This document shows positions 19,362-28,767 of a stretch of DNA of 64,000 bases, piece by piece. The DNA is from JAWSVE01 sp050789445 (lineage in GTDB: Bacteria; Pseudomonadota; Gammaproteobacteria; Pseudomonadales; Cellvibrionaceae), in contig JAILXR010000001.1 of the NCBI GenBank assembly GCA_050789445.1, positions 3,472,001 to 3,536,000 on the forward strand, given 5' to 3'. How positions within the stretch are numbered: the stretch's first letter is position 1; each line of letters starts with the position of its first letter. A program made the position numbers and the translations under genes. The notes under the pieces were generated by a model that was not told the origin of the DNA, ran no database searches, and worked only from the letters and a program-made list of their open reading frames with translations.

Positions 19362-20455
19362 TAGAAGATTTAGATCCGGATAATAACACGTCTGATTTTT
19401 TTGTAGATGTTGAAGAGTTGCCTACTGATTTGATTATTGAGGTTCTGCCAGCTTCTCGATCAGGGTCTCTGTATGTTCCTGTAACACATTACCCATTTAC
19501 TATAGGCAGAGCTTACGATAATGATTTGATTTTAAGTGATGACACAATATCTCCTCATCATCTTGTTATTGGAGAAAATGATGAGTTTTCTATAAGAGAT
19601 CTCAATACAGACAATGGAACTTACACAGAAAAAAATAAAAACCACACAAGCTTTAAAAAGGAGAATTTTAAAAAAGAAAAGGTGGATGGTTTGCTCCGTG
19701 ACGTTTCTGTCCCGAGTACTTATGTGCTTGGGCGAACTACAATCCGATTGCTATCTCGCTCTTCAAATGTCTTGCCAGCCAAACCATTAACCAGTCTTAG
19801 TAGGATTACTGAGCTTTGTTCCAATCTACGCGTGGCTTTATTTTTGTTAGCTGTTTACTTACTAACAAATATTTATTATGCGCTTGAATCGCAAAGTTTG
19901 TGGATGGATTGGGATGCGGTAGTCGTCGGGCAGTTTTTTCAGCTGATTGGCCCGCTTTTAGTTGCCACCATTTTTAGTTTTATATCCTATTTAATGATAC
20001 ATAAATGGCGATTCGCTTTGCATCTCTCTATAGCGTGCATAGCTTTTATTGTTCAGCAGTGTATTTCTGAATTGTCAGGTTTTTTAAGTTATCTGTTTAC
20101 AAGTAATAATGTTTCATATTGGGTGGGAATAACGTTAGGTGTTATTACTTTTTCTTTGTTGCTTGCTTGGCAACTACGTGCGCTTAGTCATTTGTCAGTA
20201 CGTCGAAGTAATTGGATTAGTGCAGCGATAATCACGCCTATTTTTCTCACCATGATTTTACAAATGTCATTGCTCTCACCAGATTTTATCTGGCAGCCTA
20301 ACATGCATACGGCTCTTAGAGTGAATGACTTGAGATTTGAAAAAACAATTTTTTCTCTTGAGGTTTTAAGTGATGAGATTATGTCAGAGCTGGAGGTCGG
20401 GTTGGAATCTGAATTAAAAAAGTCATTAAAGAATAATGAGAGCGTTGGTAATTGA
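19349..20455 (+). CDS. FHA-domain multispanning membrane protein
   Basis: A 368-residue protein with a cytoplasmic FHA domain (about residues 28-138) that would bind phosphothreonine: the key signature FTIGRAYDNDLILSDD is followed by S68-P-H-H71. About five membrane helices follow (roughly 162-178, 192-215, 221-245, 252-272, 287-305), then a hydrophilic C-terminal tail that may lie in the periplasm. The ATG lies inside the end of the protease gene (13-bp overlap). The pairing suggests a cytoplasmic phospho-signal linked to a periplasmic protease. No Ser/Thr kinase is present in this window. Domain assignment is firm; pathway is inference. Confidence 0.82.
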   Translation: MDRLIEDLDPDNNTSDFFVDVEELPTDLIIEVLPASRSGSLYVPVTHYPFTIGRAYDNDLILSDDTISPHHLVIGENDEFSIRDLNTDNGTYTEKNKNHTSFKKENFKKEKVDGLLRDVSVPSTYVLGRTTIRLLSRSSNVLPAKPLTSLSRITELCSNLRVALFLLAVYLLTNIYYALESQSLWMDWDAVVVGQFFQLIGPLLVATIFSFISYLMIHKWRFALHLSIACIAFIVQQCISELSGFLSYLFTSNNVSYWVGITLGVITFSLLLAWQLRALSHLSVRRSNWISAAIITPIFLTMILQMSLLSPDFIWQPNMHTALRVNDLRFEKTIFSLEVLSDEIMSELEVGLESELKKSLKNNESVGN

Positions 20456-20482
20456 TGTTTCCAAATGAAATTTTGATCTAAT

Positions 20483-20509
20483 AAAAAAGAGAGCTTGGCT
20501 CTCTTTTTT
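20483..20509. terminator. Bidirectional intrinsic terminator
   Basis: A 6-bp stem (20489-20494 with 20498-20503) has a 3-nt loop, flanked by an A-run on the left and a T-run on the right. It works in both directions between the convergent FHA and oligoendopeptidase genes. Confidence 0.85.
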
Positions 20510-20555
20510 ATTAGATGTTGATTTTTATTTAGTTAGTAATATAGAGAAGAGTTTT

Positions 20556-22433
20556 TTACAGTAAGGCTTCTATTCGATCCATTAAAGAATTCATTCTTCT
20601 CATGACTGGTTCGTATGCTGATTCTTTTGTCATGTCAAGTCCAGCTTCGTTTAATAAAATATTATGGGGGTAATCGGATCCGCCAGCACTCAATACTCGA
20701 ATAAAAGCATCGCGAACTTTTTCATCGCCCGCCAAAAATTGTTCTGCAAACCATGCGGCACCGGATATTGAAGTAGCATATTGAAAAACGTAAAACTCAC
20801 GGTAGAAATGTGGAATATATGCCCATTCGATACTGTAGAGTTCATCTATAGTCATCACGCCCTTATCGTGTCCATGATAGCGTTTAAGTAAGTCACCATA
20901 AATCTTTGAGAGTGCAGGTCCTGTCAAAGGCTCACCTTTTTCTGCACTTTGATGAATCGCTAATTCAAATTCTGCAAACATTGTTTGTCTAAATAAAGTT
21001 CCGCGAATACTTTCTAATGCTTGCCCTAAATAAAACAGTTTTTCATCGTTTGTTTTTGCATTGGCAATCATATGTTCTTCGAGCAAAATTTCATTAATGG
21101 TTGAAGCCATTTCTGCGATGAAAGTTGAATAATCTGCGGTTTCCCATGGGTTATTTTTATTGGCAAGTAGACTATGCACGGCATGCCCCCATTCGTGTGC
21201 AAACGTAGATAAACCGTTGTAGTCGTCATTATGATTGAGAAGTACATACGGGTGAACGTCGTAAGCAAAACCGCTCATGTAGGCACCAGAACGCTTGCCT
21301 GGTTGAGGGTGGCTGTGCATCCAATTTTGAGAAAGGCCTTCAGCTAATAAATCAAGATATGTTTCTCCAAAAGGAGCGAGCGCTTCCATCGTAATATTTT
21401 TTGAGCGAGTTAAACTGAATTCTCCTGTGTCGACTTCAATCAATGGAGGGTAAATATCGAAATAACTAAGATCATTTACACCTAAAATTTTTCCGCGTAA
21501 TGTTAAATAACGATGAAAAACAGGAAGAGCATTATTAACCTGAGTGACTAGCTGTGTGTATATCTCAGCGGGTAGTCCGTCGCTAAACAAATTTTTAGAC
21601 AGTACATCAGTATAGCCTCGAGATTTGGCTTTAAAAACATTGGATTGTACTTCTGCCGCAAGAGTGGCTCCCATACCGTCGTTGTATTGCTGCCATGTGG
21701 ACCAAAAAGTATTAAAGATTTTTTTTCGGTCTTCTCTATTTTTTGTACTTCTTACTCGGGAGTAACCGGCTTGAGTTAGTTGCACTTCGCTACCGTCGCT
21801 GAGAGTAATTGTTGGCCAAGGGATATCGGCATTGGCGTAGTTTTCATAAATCTCGCCAGCAGATGATAAAACTAAACCAGCTTGAGCAAGAATCTCTTCT
21901 GTCTTTTGATCAAGAGTGTAGGGCATGTCTCGTAGAATATTTTTAAGCATGAAAGTAAATTTTTCTAATCTTGGTTCACGCTTTAAAAAACGATTTATTT
22001 TTTTTTCGCCGACACTAATAATTTCTGGGTTCACCCATGAGGTTGATTCATCCCAATCTGACAATAATTGTCGAGCTTTACCATAACGAGTTTGTGCTTC
22101 TGCATTTCTTTGGTCTTCATCGCGCATTAAGCTAGTATAAACGTAGATTCTGCCTGCCTCTTTATAACTGTTTGATATCTCCGTGAGGGAGGAAGCCATA
22201 GTTTTTGCATTTTTTCCTAATGTGTTTTTTAGATTAGGTAATTTTTTTATGCGTTCGTTAGAGATCGTATAGGCCTCCTCCCAGTCATCAAGCGTTGCAA
22301 ATAAATCAGTAAGATCCCAAACATACTTTTCTGTTTTTTTGTCTTCAGTGGTTAGATTTTGACAAAAAGCGATGTTTCCAAAAATAGCTAAAGCAAGGAT
22401 AAATACAAGACGGATTGTGGTTTTGATATTCAT
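20556..22433 (-). CDS. pepF: Oligoendopeptidase F family M3 metallopeptidase
   Basis: A 625-residue M3 zinc peptidase that cleaves short peptides. The zinc site is TFAHEWGHAVHS (HExxH type, near residue 410), with the later glutamate in FIAEMASTINEILLEE, and the usual RWRYIPxF-like C-terminal region is visible as EWAYIPHFYREFYVFQYATS. Unlike most PepF proteins it carries a plausible signal peptide (residues 1-24, ending AFCQ), so this copy probably acts in the periplasm. It is followed on the left by the bidirectional terminator. The DUF599 gene lies 22 bp upstream on the same strand and may be cotranscribed. Confidence 0.92.
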   Translation of the reverse strand: MNIKTTIRLVFILALAIFGNIAFCQNLTTEDKKTEKYVWDLTDLFATLDDWEEAYTISNERIKKLPNLKNTLGKNAKTMASSLTEISNSYKEAGRIYVYTSLMRDEDQRNAEAQTRYGKARQLLSDWDESTSWVNPEIISVGEKKINRFLKREPRLEKFTFMLKNILRDMPYTLDQKTEEILAQAGLVLSSAGEIYENYANADIPWPTITLSDGSEVQLTQAGYSRVRSTKNREDRKKIFNTFWSTWQQYNDGMGATLAAEVQSNVFKAKSRGYTDVLSKNLFSDGLPAEIYTQLVTQVNNALPVFHRYLTLRGKILGVNDLSYFDIYPPLIEVDTGEFSLTRSKNITMEALAPFGETYLDLLAEGLSQNWMHSHPQPGKRSGAYMSGFAYDVHPYVLLNHNDDYNGLSTFAHEWGHAVHSLLANKNNPWETADYSTFIAEMASTINEILLEEHMIANAKTNDEKLFYLGQALESIRGTLFRQTMFAEFELAIHQSAEKGEPLTGPALSKIYGDLLKRYHGHDKGVMTIDELYSIEWAYIPHFYREFYVFQYATSISGAAWFAEQFLAGDEKVRDAFIRVLSAGGSDYPHNILLNEAGLDMTKESAYEPVMRRMNSLMDRIEALL

Positions 22434-22455
22434 AACAGTTTCCAGTGTCTGAAGG

Positions 22456-23172
22456 TTAGCCAGGAAGGTCGACTAGCAAGGTCTTGAGAGTTTCTGATTT
22501 AAATTCACGACGATATAATATTATGACGATTAATAACGCTAAAAGCATAAAAATCCAAGCGTTAACAAACCAGCCTAAGATTGCCATGCTGAAATAGTAA
22601 GTTCGTAGGCCGTTGTTAAAATTTCCACCGGCTTTTGATGCCATTTTTGAGATGCTATCAATTTGATTTAAATACTTTGTTTCTTCCATCTCGGCTTTTG
22701 TGGGAGCGCCTCCCAACATGACGGCAACAAATCCGTATTGCCTTAAGCTCCAAGTAAACTTGAAGAAGGCGTAGACAAATAGGCAGACGAGCAGTGAAAT
22801 TTTTGCTTCCCATTCGCCTGTATTATTAGGGTTGGAAAATGGCACATCGGCTAAGAGGGCTGACACTTTGTCTGATGAGCCTAAAATTGTCACTAAGCCT
22901 GCAAGTATCAGTAAGGTCGTAGACGCAAAGAAAGAAACGTGACGTTGCAACGTTGCAATTGTATTTGTGTCTGCAATTCTATTTTCTCGCACGAGTGCTT
23001 GACGAACCCATTGCCGTCGATGTCGGTGCATAGCAAAAGCAAGTGTGGGTTCCGTACGGCTTTTCTTTTGTGTGTAGCGGAAGTATCCGCGATAGCATGC
23101 AAAGAACCAAATAATAGCGAGAATATTAATGCTGTTAAGCTGTAGAAAACTTAATGAATCAGTTATAGACAT
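22456..23172 (-). CDS. DUF599 family integral membrane protein
   Basis: A 238-residue membrane protein matching DUF599, a family of unknown function. It has four membrane helices (roughly residues 8-26, 76-98, 118-138, 188-222) and the family motifs MHRHRRQWVRQ and FKFTWSLRQYGFVAVMLG. The start is awkward: six A/T bases and the stem of an intrinsic terminator stand directly before the ATG, so there is no usable Shine-Dalgarno sequence. No later start would keep the first helix. The gene may be expressed at a low level from readthrough. It lies 22 bp before the oligopeptidase gene. Confidence 0.8.
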   Translation of the reverse strand: MSITDSLSFLQLNSINILAIIWFFACYRGYFRYTQKKSRTEPTLAFAMHRHRRQWVRQALVRENRIADTNTIATLQRHVSFFASTTLLILAGLVTILGSSDKVSALLADVPFSNPNNTGEWEAKISLLVCLFVYAFFKFTWSLRQYGFVAVMLGGAPTKAEMEETKYLNQIDSISKMASKAGGNFNNGLRTYYFSMAILGWFVNAWIFMLLALLIVIILYRREFKSETLKTLLVDLPG

Positions 23173-23205
23173 AAAAAAGGCGCCAACGGAAAACAGTAAG
23201 CGCCT
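23173..23205 (-). terminator. Intrinsic terminator after the PQQ dehydrogenase gene
   Basis: On the minus strand a 6-bp stem (23200-23205 with 23178-23183) with a 16-nt loop leads into six T residues that touch the ATG of the next gene (DUF599). It should end transcription from the cytochrome c/PQQ gene. Confidence 0.7.
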
Positions 23206-23252
23206 AGTGTATCGTAAAAAATATTTCTTTTGCGTGTTTTAGTCTTCTCGAA

Positions 23253-25190
23253 TTACTTCTTCTTTTTAATTTTAAAGGCTAGCATCACGTTACCTGGAGT
23301 TTGGCCAAACATCCCGTAACCGGAATTCACAAAAAGATAACCATTTGCTGCCACTATTGATGCGTTATCAATAGATCCGCCTTTGGCTTCAATTCCATTC
23401 ACAGACTTGAATGTTTGCGCGGTATCAAATTGCCACAATAGCTTCCCCGTTTTTTGGTCAAACGCCCGTAAGAAGCCATCGAGGCTGCCACTGATAACGA
23501 CTCCGTCAATAATGGTTGGAGCGCCAGAAAACCCTATATTGTTGCTACAGCCTCTCATGCGCTCTTTTCTATCGCCTGAGCAATCTGGTTCAGAATTAAA
23601 ACGCCATAGAATTTCACCTGTGTCTACGTTTAAAGCGTTCATTCCGGGCTTTATACTTTTATCAGTATCAGCACTAGGTCTGAAACCGTAAGGTCGATTG
23701 ATTGGGGCAAACACTTGATTGTCTTTAAATGCGATACCCCAATGAATCCCACCTAAAGGTGAGCCTTCACCGATATCGGTTCGCCAAATGAGTTTGCCGT
23801 TATCGTCTGGATCTAATGCCCATACGGTCCCTGATTTTTGACCCGCTAAAATAATATCTTTTCCTTTTGAGTTTTTAGCAATGATTGGTTGAGCGCCGAA
23901 ATCTACGTCACGAGCAACGGTTGTTCCCGGTTTCGGGCAATTCGGACCTCCTCGAGTTGGCCCGCAACCCATGACAAAAATATCATTGGCCGTTGCTTGG
24001 AAGCTCCATTTGATAGAGCCATCTTTTAAGTCAATGGCGAGAATCGCATCTGTATTTTTATGAGCTGGTTCAGACGTTGCCTCACCTGTCCCAACATAAA
24101 TGAGACCGCGCTTTTCATCAATAGCAGGTGATCCCCAAATAGGTGCTCCAGATGGCCCCCAGATCATTTGGCCATCGCCTCGATCACGTATGGGTTGAGC
24201 GTCAGGCATGGTATGTGCCGTCCAAATTTTTTCACCTGTTTGACCATTTAAAGCCGTTACAGCGCCATGAGATTTACAGCACAAATGTTTAGGGTTTGCT
24301 CCAAGTGATATCTCATATTGGGAAACGGGAACAATGACTTTGTTATCGAAAATAGTAGGAGTACCTGTTGTCATTGAATATTGCGAAACAGCGACGTTCT
24401 GTGTCCAGATGCCTTTACCTGTGACTGCATCGATAAGGTGTACAACTGATGCTAAATCTGCGACAGCGACCACTTTTCGACCATCGGATAAAGTGCCGAA
24501 AGCTGCACTTGTTCTCATTGGTGCTGGACCACTGTAAACCCATTGCAAGCAAGGCTCACCGGTAACGTCGATAGCAAAAACTTTTGAGGTATCTGCTACT
24601 GGCAGAAATAATGTTGAACCGACAACGGCAGCTTGAGAACGCATGGTTGTTGCCTTTGGAAAAGCGATTGTCCATGCGAGTTCCAAGTTGGGAAAATCGG
24701 CGGTAGCTAAACCTGCTTGTTCTTTTGTGAGAGAGCGATGATTTTTATTGTCAAAACCAAAGTGTGAGACGCTTGCCGTTTTATTAAGAGAGTCGAGATT
24801 AAGTTTTCGATCTTTTGGGCACATCATTGTGTTTACCCAATCATCGCTGGTGGTATCTCGGCCAACTAAAAATTCAACGAGCTGGAATTTTTCTTGAGCA
24901 GATAATCCTGAAGCTTGTGTTTGCATTTTACCGTCAGTAATAGCGTAACTAATAGCCTGAACTCTCATCGCTTTTAACGTATCAAAGGCAGGGGCTTTAG
25001 TTTCTTTTGGATTGTTATGGCAGACAGCACAGGCTTTGTTATAAACCGCTTTCCCAGGATGTTCTTCAGCGAAAGTTTGTTGAGACAACATTAAACTGGT
25101 GACCATTGTAATCAGAGCAAACAAAGCACATTGCTTTGTTTTATATCCAAAAGATGAAATAACTTTTGATGTGGTAATTACTATCGCCAT
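23253..25190 (-). CDS. Cytochrome c-PQQ beta-propeller dehydrogenase
   Basis: A 645-residue exported quinohaemoprotein. After a signal sequence (about residues 20-42, ending TFAEE) comes a small cytochrome c domain with haem motif Cys54-Ala-Val-Cys57-His58, then an eight-bladed PQQ-type propeller (about 160-640), in which repeated blades such as VTALNGQTGEKIWTAH and VWALDPDDNGKLIW are evident. The order cytochrome c then propeller resembles polyvinyl-alcohol dehydrogenase, so it probably oxidises an alcohol in the periplasm and passes electrons to the respiratory chain. GAGGC precedes the ATG. No pqq biosynthesis genes are in the window. The substrate is unknown. Confidence 0.85.
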   Translation of the reverse strand: MAIVITTSKVISSFGYKTKQCALFALITMVTSLMLSQQTFAEEHPGKAVYNKACAVCHNNPKETKAPAFDTLKAMRVQAISYAITDGKMQTQASGLSAQEKFQLVEFLVGRDTTSDDWVNTMMCPKDRKLNLDSLNKTASVSHFGFDNKNHRSLTKEQAGLATADFPNLELAWTIAFPKATTMRSQAAVVGSTLFLPVADTSKVFAIDVTGEPCLQWVYSGPAPMRTSAAFGTLSDGRKVVAVADLASVVHLIDAVTGKGIWTQNVAVSQYSMTTGTPTIFDNKVIVPVSQYEISLGANPKHLCCKSHGAVTALNGQTGEKIWTAHTMPDAQPIRDRGDGQMIWGPSGAPIWGSPAIDEKRGLIYVGTGEATSEPAHKNTDAILAIDLKDGSIKWSFQATANDIFVMGCGPTRGGPNCPKPGTTVARDVDFGAQPIIAKNSKGKDIILAGQKSGTVWALDPDDNGKLIWRTDIGEGSPLGGIHWGIAFKDNQVFAPINRPYGFRPSADTDKSIKPGMNALNVDTGEILWRFNSEPDCSGDRKERMRGCSNNIGFSGAPTIIDGVVISGSLDGFLRAFDQKTGKLLWQFDTAQTFKSVNGIEAKGGSIDNASIVAANGYLFVNSGYGMFGQTPGNVMLAFKIKKKK

Positions 25191-25608
25191 AAATTGCCTC
25201 AGTTAACTTTTCAGCTGCTTTAACCAGTCTGTTTTGTTGTGATCATTATTTGTTTCGTGTATGGAATGTAGTTAGTATCACTAGCTAAATGCCATGAGAT
25301 TCATAAGGACCAAACCTTACCACTGAAAACCTAGTGATTGGTTTGGTTTTACAGGTCTTTACAAGTCATTATAAGTGTAAATAAAGCACATAGATGAACT
25401 TGTATATGTTAATCATGCTGAAAGGTATTAAACAGAGAGAGATGGGTTCTGGAGCGAGGGCTGGCAAGAAAAGCCTAAGAAAAGGAAACTATATGCTTTG
25501 TTGAGTTTCTCTTTGCAGTTTGTATTATCCAAATAAAAAAACCGAAGCTATAAATAGATTCGGTTTTTTTATTTTGTTATCGACTTAATTAAAAAGTTCA
25601 GTTAATAA
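25191..25608. other. Intergenic region with a long inverted repeat
   Basis: This 418-bp stretch has no gene. It contains an inverted repeat with 8-bp arms (25309-25316 and 25340-25347) enclosing a further 4-bp pairing (25321-25324 with 25333-25336), followed on the plus strand by four T residues, and a near-direct repeat of TTTACARGTC just after it. This lies 120-160 bp before the PQQ dehydrogenase start and may be regulatory. The terminator at 25535-25570 is described separately. Confidence 0.5.
25535..25570 (-). terminator. Intrinsic terminator of the OmpA-family gene
   Basis: A 7-bp stem (25540-25546 with 25559-25565) is bordered by A-rich and T-rich runs, so it can act in either direction. 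It lies 40 bp beyond the stop of the minus-strand OmpA-family gene. Confidence 0.8.
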
Positions 25609-26283
25609 TTAATTGGCTTCAACAGGTAGTAATGTGATCTCTACGCGTCGGTTTTGTTCTCTTCCTTCTGGTGTTGAATTGTCAGCAATGGGGTGTGATT
25701 CGCCAAAGCCTATTGTTTCAAATCGGTCAGATAAAATTTTCTTAGAAAGAAGATAGTTTGTCACAGATTGTGCGCGTAATTGAGAAAGATTTTGATTGTA
25801 TGCATCAGAACCTGTGCTGTCAGTATGGCCCGCCACGACAACGATCGTCTTATCAAATTCAGCCAAAACAAGAGCAACACTATCTAATACATTAAAAAAG
25901 TTATTGTTAATGTTTGAGCTGTTGGTATCAAACGTAATATTTCCTGGCATGATTAAACTAATATTATTGCCGTCACGTTGAACGCTAACTCCTGAGCCGC
26001 GAAGTTGCTTGCGTAATTTGGCTTCTTGGGTATCCATATAGTAACCGACGCCTCCGCCAATAGCGGCACCACCAGCAGCCGATTTTAAAATTCGTTCACG
26101 CTTAACATCGCTATCTTCATCTTTGTTGTTTAAGTAGGCTACAACAGCAGCGACGCCAGCTCCAATCCCACCTCCAATAGCCGTTTTGCTTGCTTTTTGT
26201 TCACCTGTGTATGGATCAAAAGTAGTACAGGCTTGTAGCGAAATAAGAGATACCGAAGCGGCGATAAGTAATGTTTTTTTCAT
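25609..26283 (-). CDS. OmpA family lipoprotein (YiaD/Pal-like)
   Basis: A 224-residue outer-membrane lipoprotein with lipobox LQAC (Cys19). Two glycine-rich, zipper-like membrane segments (about residues 37-50 and 69-83) match the YMGG/Gly-zipper region of the YiaD type. The C-terminal OmpA domain (about 105-222) binds peptidoglycan: VVVAGHTDSTGSDAYNQNLS and the closing NRRVEITLLP contain the diaminopimelate-contacting Asp and Arg. AGGA precedes the ATG by 8 nt. It is a single-gene unit. The protein probably tethers the outer membrane to the wall. Confidence 0.92.
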   Translation of the reverse strand: MKKTLLIAASVSLISLQACTTFDPYTGEQKASKTAIGGGIGAGVAAVVAYLNNKDEDSDVKRERILKSAAGGAAIGGGVGYYMDTQEAKLRKQLRGSGVSVQRDGNNISLIMPGNITFDTNSSNINNNFFNVLDSVALVLAEFDKTIVVVAGHTDSTGSDAYNQNLSQLRAQSVTNYLLSKKILSDRFETIGFGESHPIADNSTPEGREQNRRVEITLLPVEAN

Positions 26284-26780
26284 GGGACGATTCCTGATGG
26301 TTGAGCTGTTAATTCAGAGTGATTGCTGTAATGCTTATTTGCAAGATATCAAGCAAAATGCACCTCTCTGTCATATAGCTATATAAGCTATATCATGAAT
26401 GTACAAATGAATGATAAACCCGAATAGGACTATTTACAGAGATATTTGCCACAATTTTACAATTTGGTTGCTACTATAAAGATCAGGTGATTTCGAGTTC
26501 TCATCAAAAATAGAGCTCTATCGTCGTTAATAGTTCCTCATTTGGACTGGGTCTACATGATTAGGGCTTTTGATGTTCTATGCTGGAATAGAGTCTGGCT
26601 TGTGGTTGCGGGTTAGTAAATCGTCTCACATATGCGAGTAGGTCAGGGTGGTGTATAAAAATTTATCGTTAGTTGCATAATTCTCGGTAAAGAATGTAAA
26701 ACAAGTCTTGAAATCGAATACTTTGAAATAATAATAAAATATCAAATTTATCAGCTTCGTAAACTAAATAAGTGAATAAT
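26284..26780. other. Intergenic region, divergent promoters
   Basis: About 500 bp between the divergent OmpA-family and AbgT genes, with no gene-like frame. A perfect inverted repeat (26373-26393) lies 90 bp before the OmpA start; otherwise I see nothing distinctive. Confidence 0.6.
26373..26393. repeat. Perfect inverted repeat, possible operator
   Basis: ATATAGCT (26373-26380) and AGCTATAT (26386-26393) form 8-bp arms around ATATA. It is upstream of the minus-strand OmpA-family gene. It may bind a dimeric regulator; no regulator can be named. Confidence 0.45.
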
Positions 26781-28361
26781 ATGACTACAGATTCTTCTAA
26801 CTCTCAAATGAAAGGTGCGCTTGGTTGGATTGAGCGATCAGGTAATCGTTTACCTGACCCTGTGTTTATTTTCTTTTGGTTAATTTTAGGTGTTTTTGTA
26901 CTGAGCGCGATTGCCGCTTTTGCTGGATGGTCAGCTCCGCATCCTACGAAGTTTGATGTAGATGGAAATCGAGAAGTTGTGAGTGCTCTCAGTCTTTTAT
27001 CGGCTGACAACATCAGGCGGCTTTTGGTAGAAATGCCAGCAACGTTTGCTCACTTTCATCCTTTAGGATATGTCTTGGTTGTCATGCTTGGCGCAGGTGT
27101 TGCGGAGCGATCTGGATTATTTGAAACAGCAATGCGAGCAGCCGTGAAAAGGGCACCAACATTTATTTTAACGCCTATGGTTGCTCTAGTGGCAATGATG
27201 GCAAACTTGGCGGCAGATGCAGCTTATGTTGTATTGATTCCTTTGGCTGGTGTTTTATATATGGCAGCAGGTCGCCATCCCATTGCAGGTATTGCCGCCG
27301 CTTTTGCTGGCGTGTCCGGTGGATTTTCTGCCAATTTATTACCTGGTCAATTAGATGCGTTACTGTTTGGTATCACCGAACAAGCGGCTGAAGCAATTGC
27401 GCCATCGTGGGATGCTAATATCGCTGGCAATTGGTATTTTATGGCGGCAATGACATTTTTGTTTGTGCCTGTCATTTGGTTTGTTACGGATAAAATTATT
27501 GAGCCGAAATTAATTCCATTAGATAAACGTAAAATGGAATCTGCCACAGCAAGCGCTCCTGAAGCTGAAACGACAGACACAGGAAGTTTATCAGCCCTTG
27601 AGAAAAAAGGTTTGAGCCGTGCAGGTTTGGCTGCTCTAGGAGTCATTGTTTTGTGGTTGCTATTCACAATAGGACCCGGTACTTCATTAATAGATGAAAC
27701 GGCAAAACCTGAAGCGCAGTTAACACCTTTGTATAAATCGTTAGTCGCTGGTTTTTTAGTTTTATTTTTGGCAACGGGTTGGGCATACGGTGCTGTTTGT
27801 GGTTCGATTAAAAGTCATCGTGATGTTGTTAGAATGATGTCGGAGTCTATGGGTGATCTCGCTTATTATTTGGTTCTTGCTTTTGCCGCCGCCCATTTTG
27901 TTGCAGTATTTGCATGGTCAAATTTAGGATTAATTTTTGCGATAAAAGGCGCAGGCGTCATTGAACATTCTGGATTGCCGATGTCGATGTTACTTGGTTC
28001 GATTGTTTTGTTCACCGGTTTAGTGAATTTATTCATAGGTTCAGCCAGTGCTAAGTGGGCGCTGCTTGCACCGGTCTTAGTGCCAATGATGATGTTGTTA
28101 GGCGTTAGTCCAGAGATGACAACGGCTGCTTATCGCGTTGGTGATAGCGCCACAAATATAGTGACGCCGTTAATGCCATACTTTCCTTTGATTTTAACGT
28201 TTTGTCAGCGCTGGCAAAAAGATTTTGGACTTGGTAGTTTGGCGGCCACTATGATTCCTTATTCAGTTGTTATGTTGATCACAGGTTTGATTATGACAAT
28301 TATTTGGGTGGTTTTCGGAGCACCGTTAGGTCCTGGAGCTAGTATGGATTTTCAATTATAA
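26781..28361 (+). CDS. AbgT family transporter
   Basis: A 526-residue inner-membrane carrier of the AbgT family, which imports p-aminobenzoyl-glutamate in E. coli and, in other bacteria, exports sulfonamide antimetabolites. About a dozen helices are visible, with the family motifs GWIERSGNRLPDPVFIFFW near the start, ANLAADAAYVVLIPLAG, the two re-entrant hairpin regions, and GSASAKWALLAPVLVPMMML. Starts at GTG 26772 or ATG 26781 are both possible; AAGTG 7 nt before the ATG favours the latter. It stands alone; the folate-using metF/metH genes lie 3 kb downstream, which may or may not be meaningful. Confidence 0.9.
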   Translation: MTTDSSNSQMKGALGWIERSGNRLPDPVFIFFWLILGVFVLSAIAAFAGWSAPHPTKFDVDGNREVVSALSLLSADNIRRLLVEMPATFAHFHPLGYVLVVMLGAGVAERSGLFETAMRAAVKRAPTFILTPMVALVAMMANLAADAAYVVLIPLAGVLYMAAGRHPIAGIAAAFAGVSGGFSANLLPGQLDALLFGITEQAAEAIAPSWDANIAGNWYFMAAMTFLFVPVIWFVTDKIIEPKLIPLDKRKMESATASAPEAETTDTGSLSALEKKGLSRAGLAALGVIVLWLLFTIGPGTSLIDETAKPEAQLTPLYKSLVAGFLVLFLATGWAYGAVCGSIKSHRDVVRMMSESMGDLAYYLVLAFAAAHFVAVFAWSNLGLIFAIKGAGVIEHSGLPMSMLLGSIVLFTGLVNLFIGSASAKWALLAPVLVPMMMLLGVSPEMTTAAYRVGDSATNIVTPLMPYFPLILTFCQRWQKDFGLGSLAATMIPYSVVMLITGLIMTIIWVVFGAPLGPGASMDFQL

Positions 28362-28767
28362 CTTTTTAGTAAAAATAAATTTCTATTGAGCGTATTTAAA
28401 TGAAAGTGTATCGCTTCTAAACTAAGGGATACTAATAAGTCAGGCGACAAGAAAGCAATTGATTAGAAATAATTGTTTTTAATCATCACTTATTTTATGG
28501 GTGGAATTGTTTTCTGACTTTCATTTATCTTGTCATTCGCCCCCTTATTTTTCACATGTCTTTTTTTAAAATTTTCTTATTAAAATAAAGATAATCTCTA
28601 TTGCAATGCGTAGTAAAGCCTTCTTGGTGGTGATAGCATCCATCACGATAATAAAATCATATTTTCATAATAAAATTTATTTTTTTATATTTTTCTTGTT
28701 TATATGTCTTTTTGGCGTCATAAAAAAGTGATGTTTAGTAGCTGTTATTGGAACTGGAGGTAATGTT
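28362..28767. other. Intergenic region
   Basis: This 406-bp AT-rich gap follows the transporter gene. A weak stem (about 28456-28460 with 28471-28475) followed by five T residues near 28476-28480 may terminate it. The rest presumably carries the promoter of the acyl-CoA dehydrogenase operon. I see no gene; a reverse-strand frame that begins inside the next gene is a shadow. Confidence 0.5.

Noticed and set aside
18033..20455. Type VI secretion cluster, because of the FHA domain
   Set aside because: No Tss, Hcp, VgrG or ClpV genes nearby; the FHA protein is a multispanning membrane protein with a protease partner.
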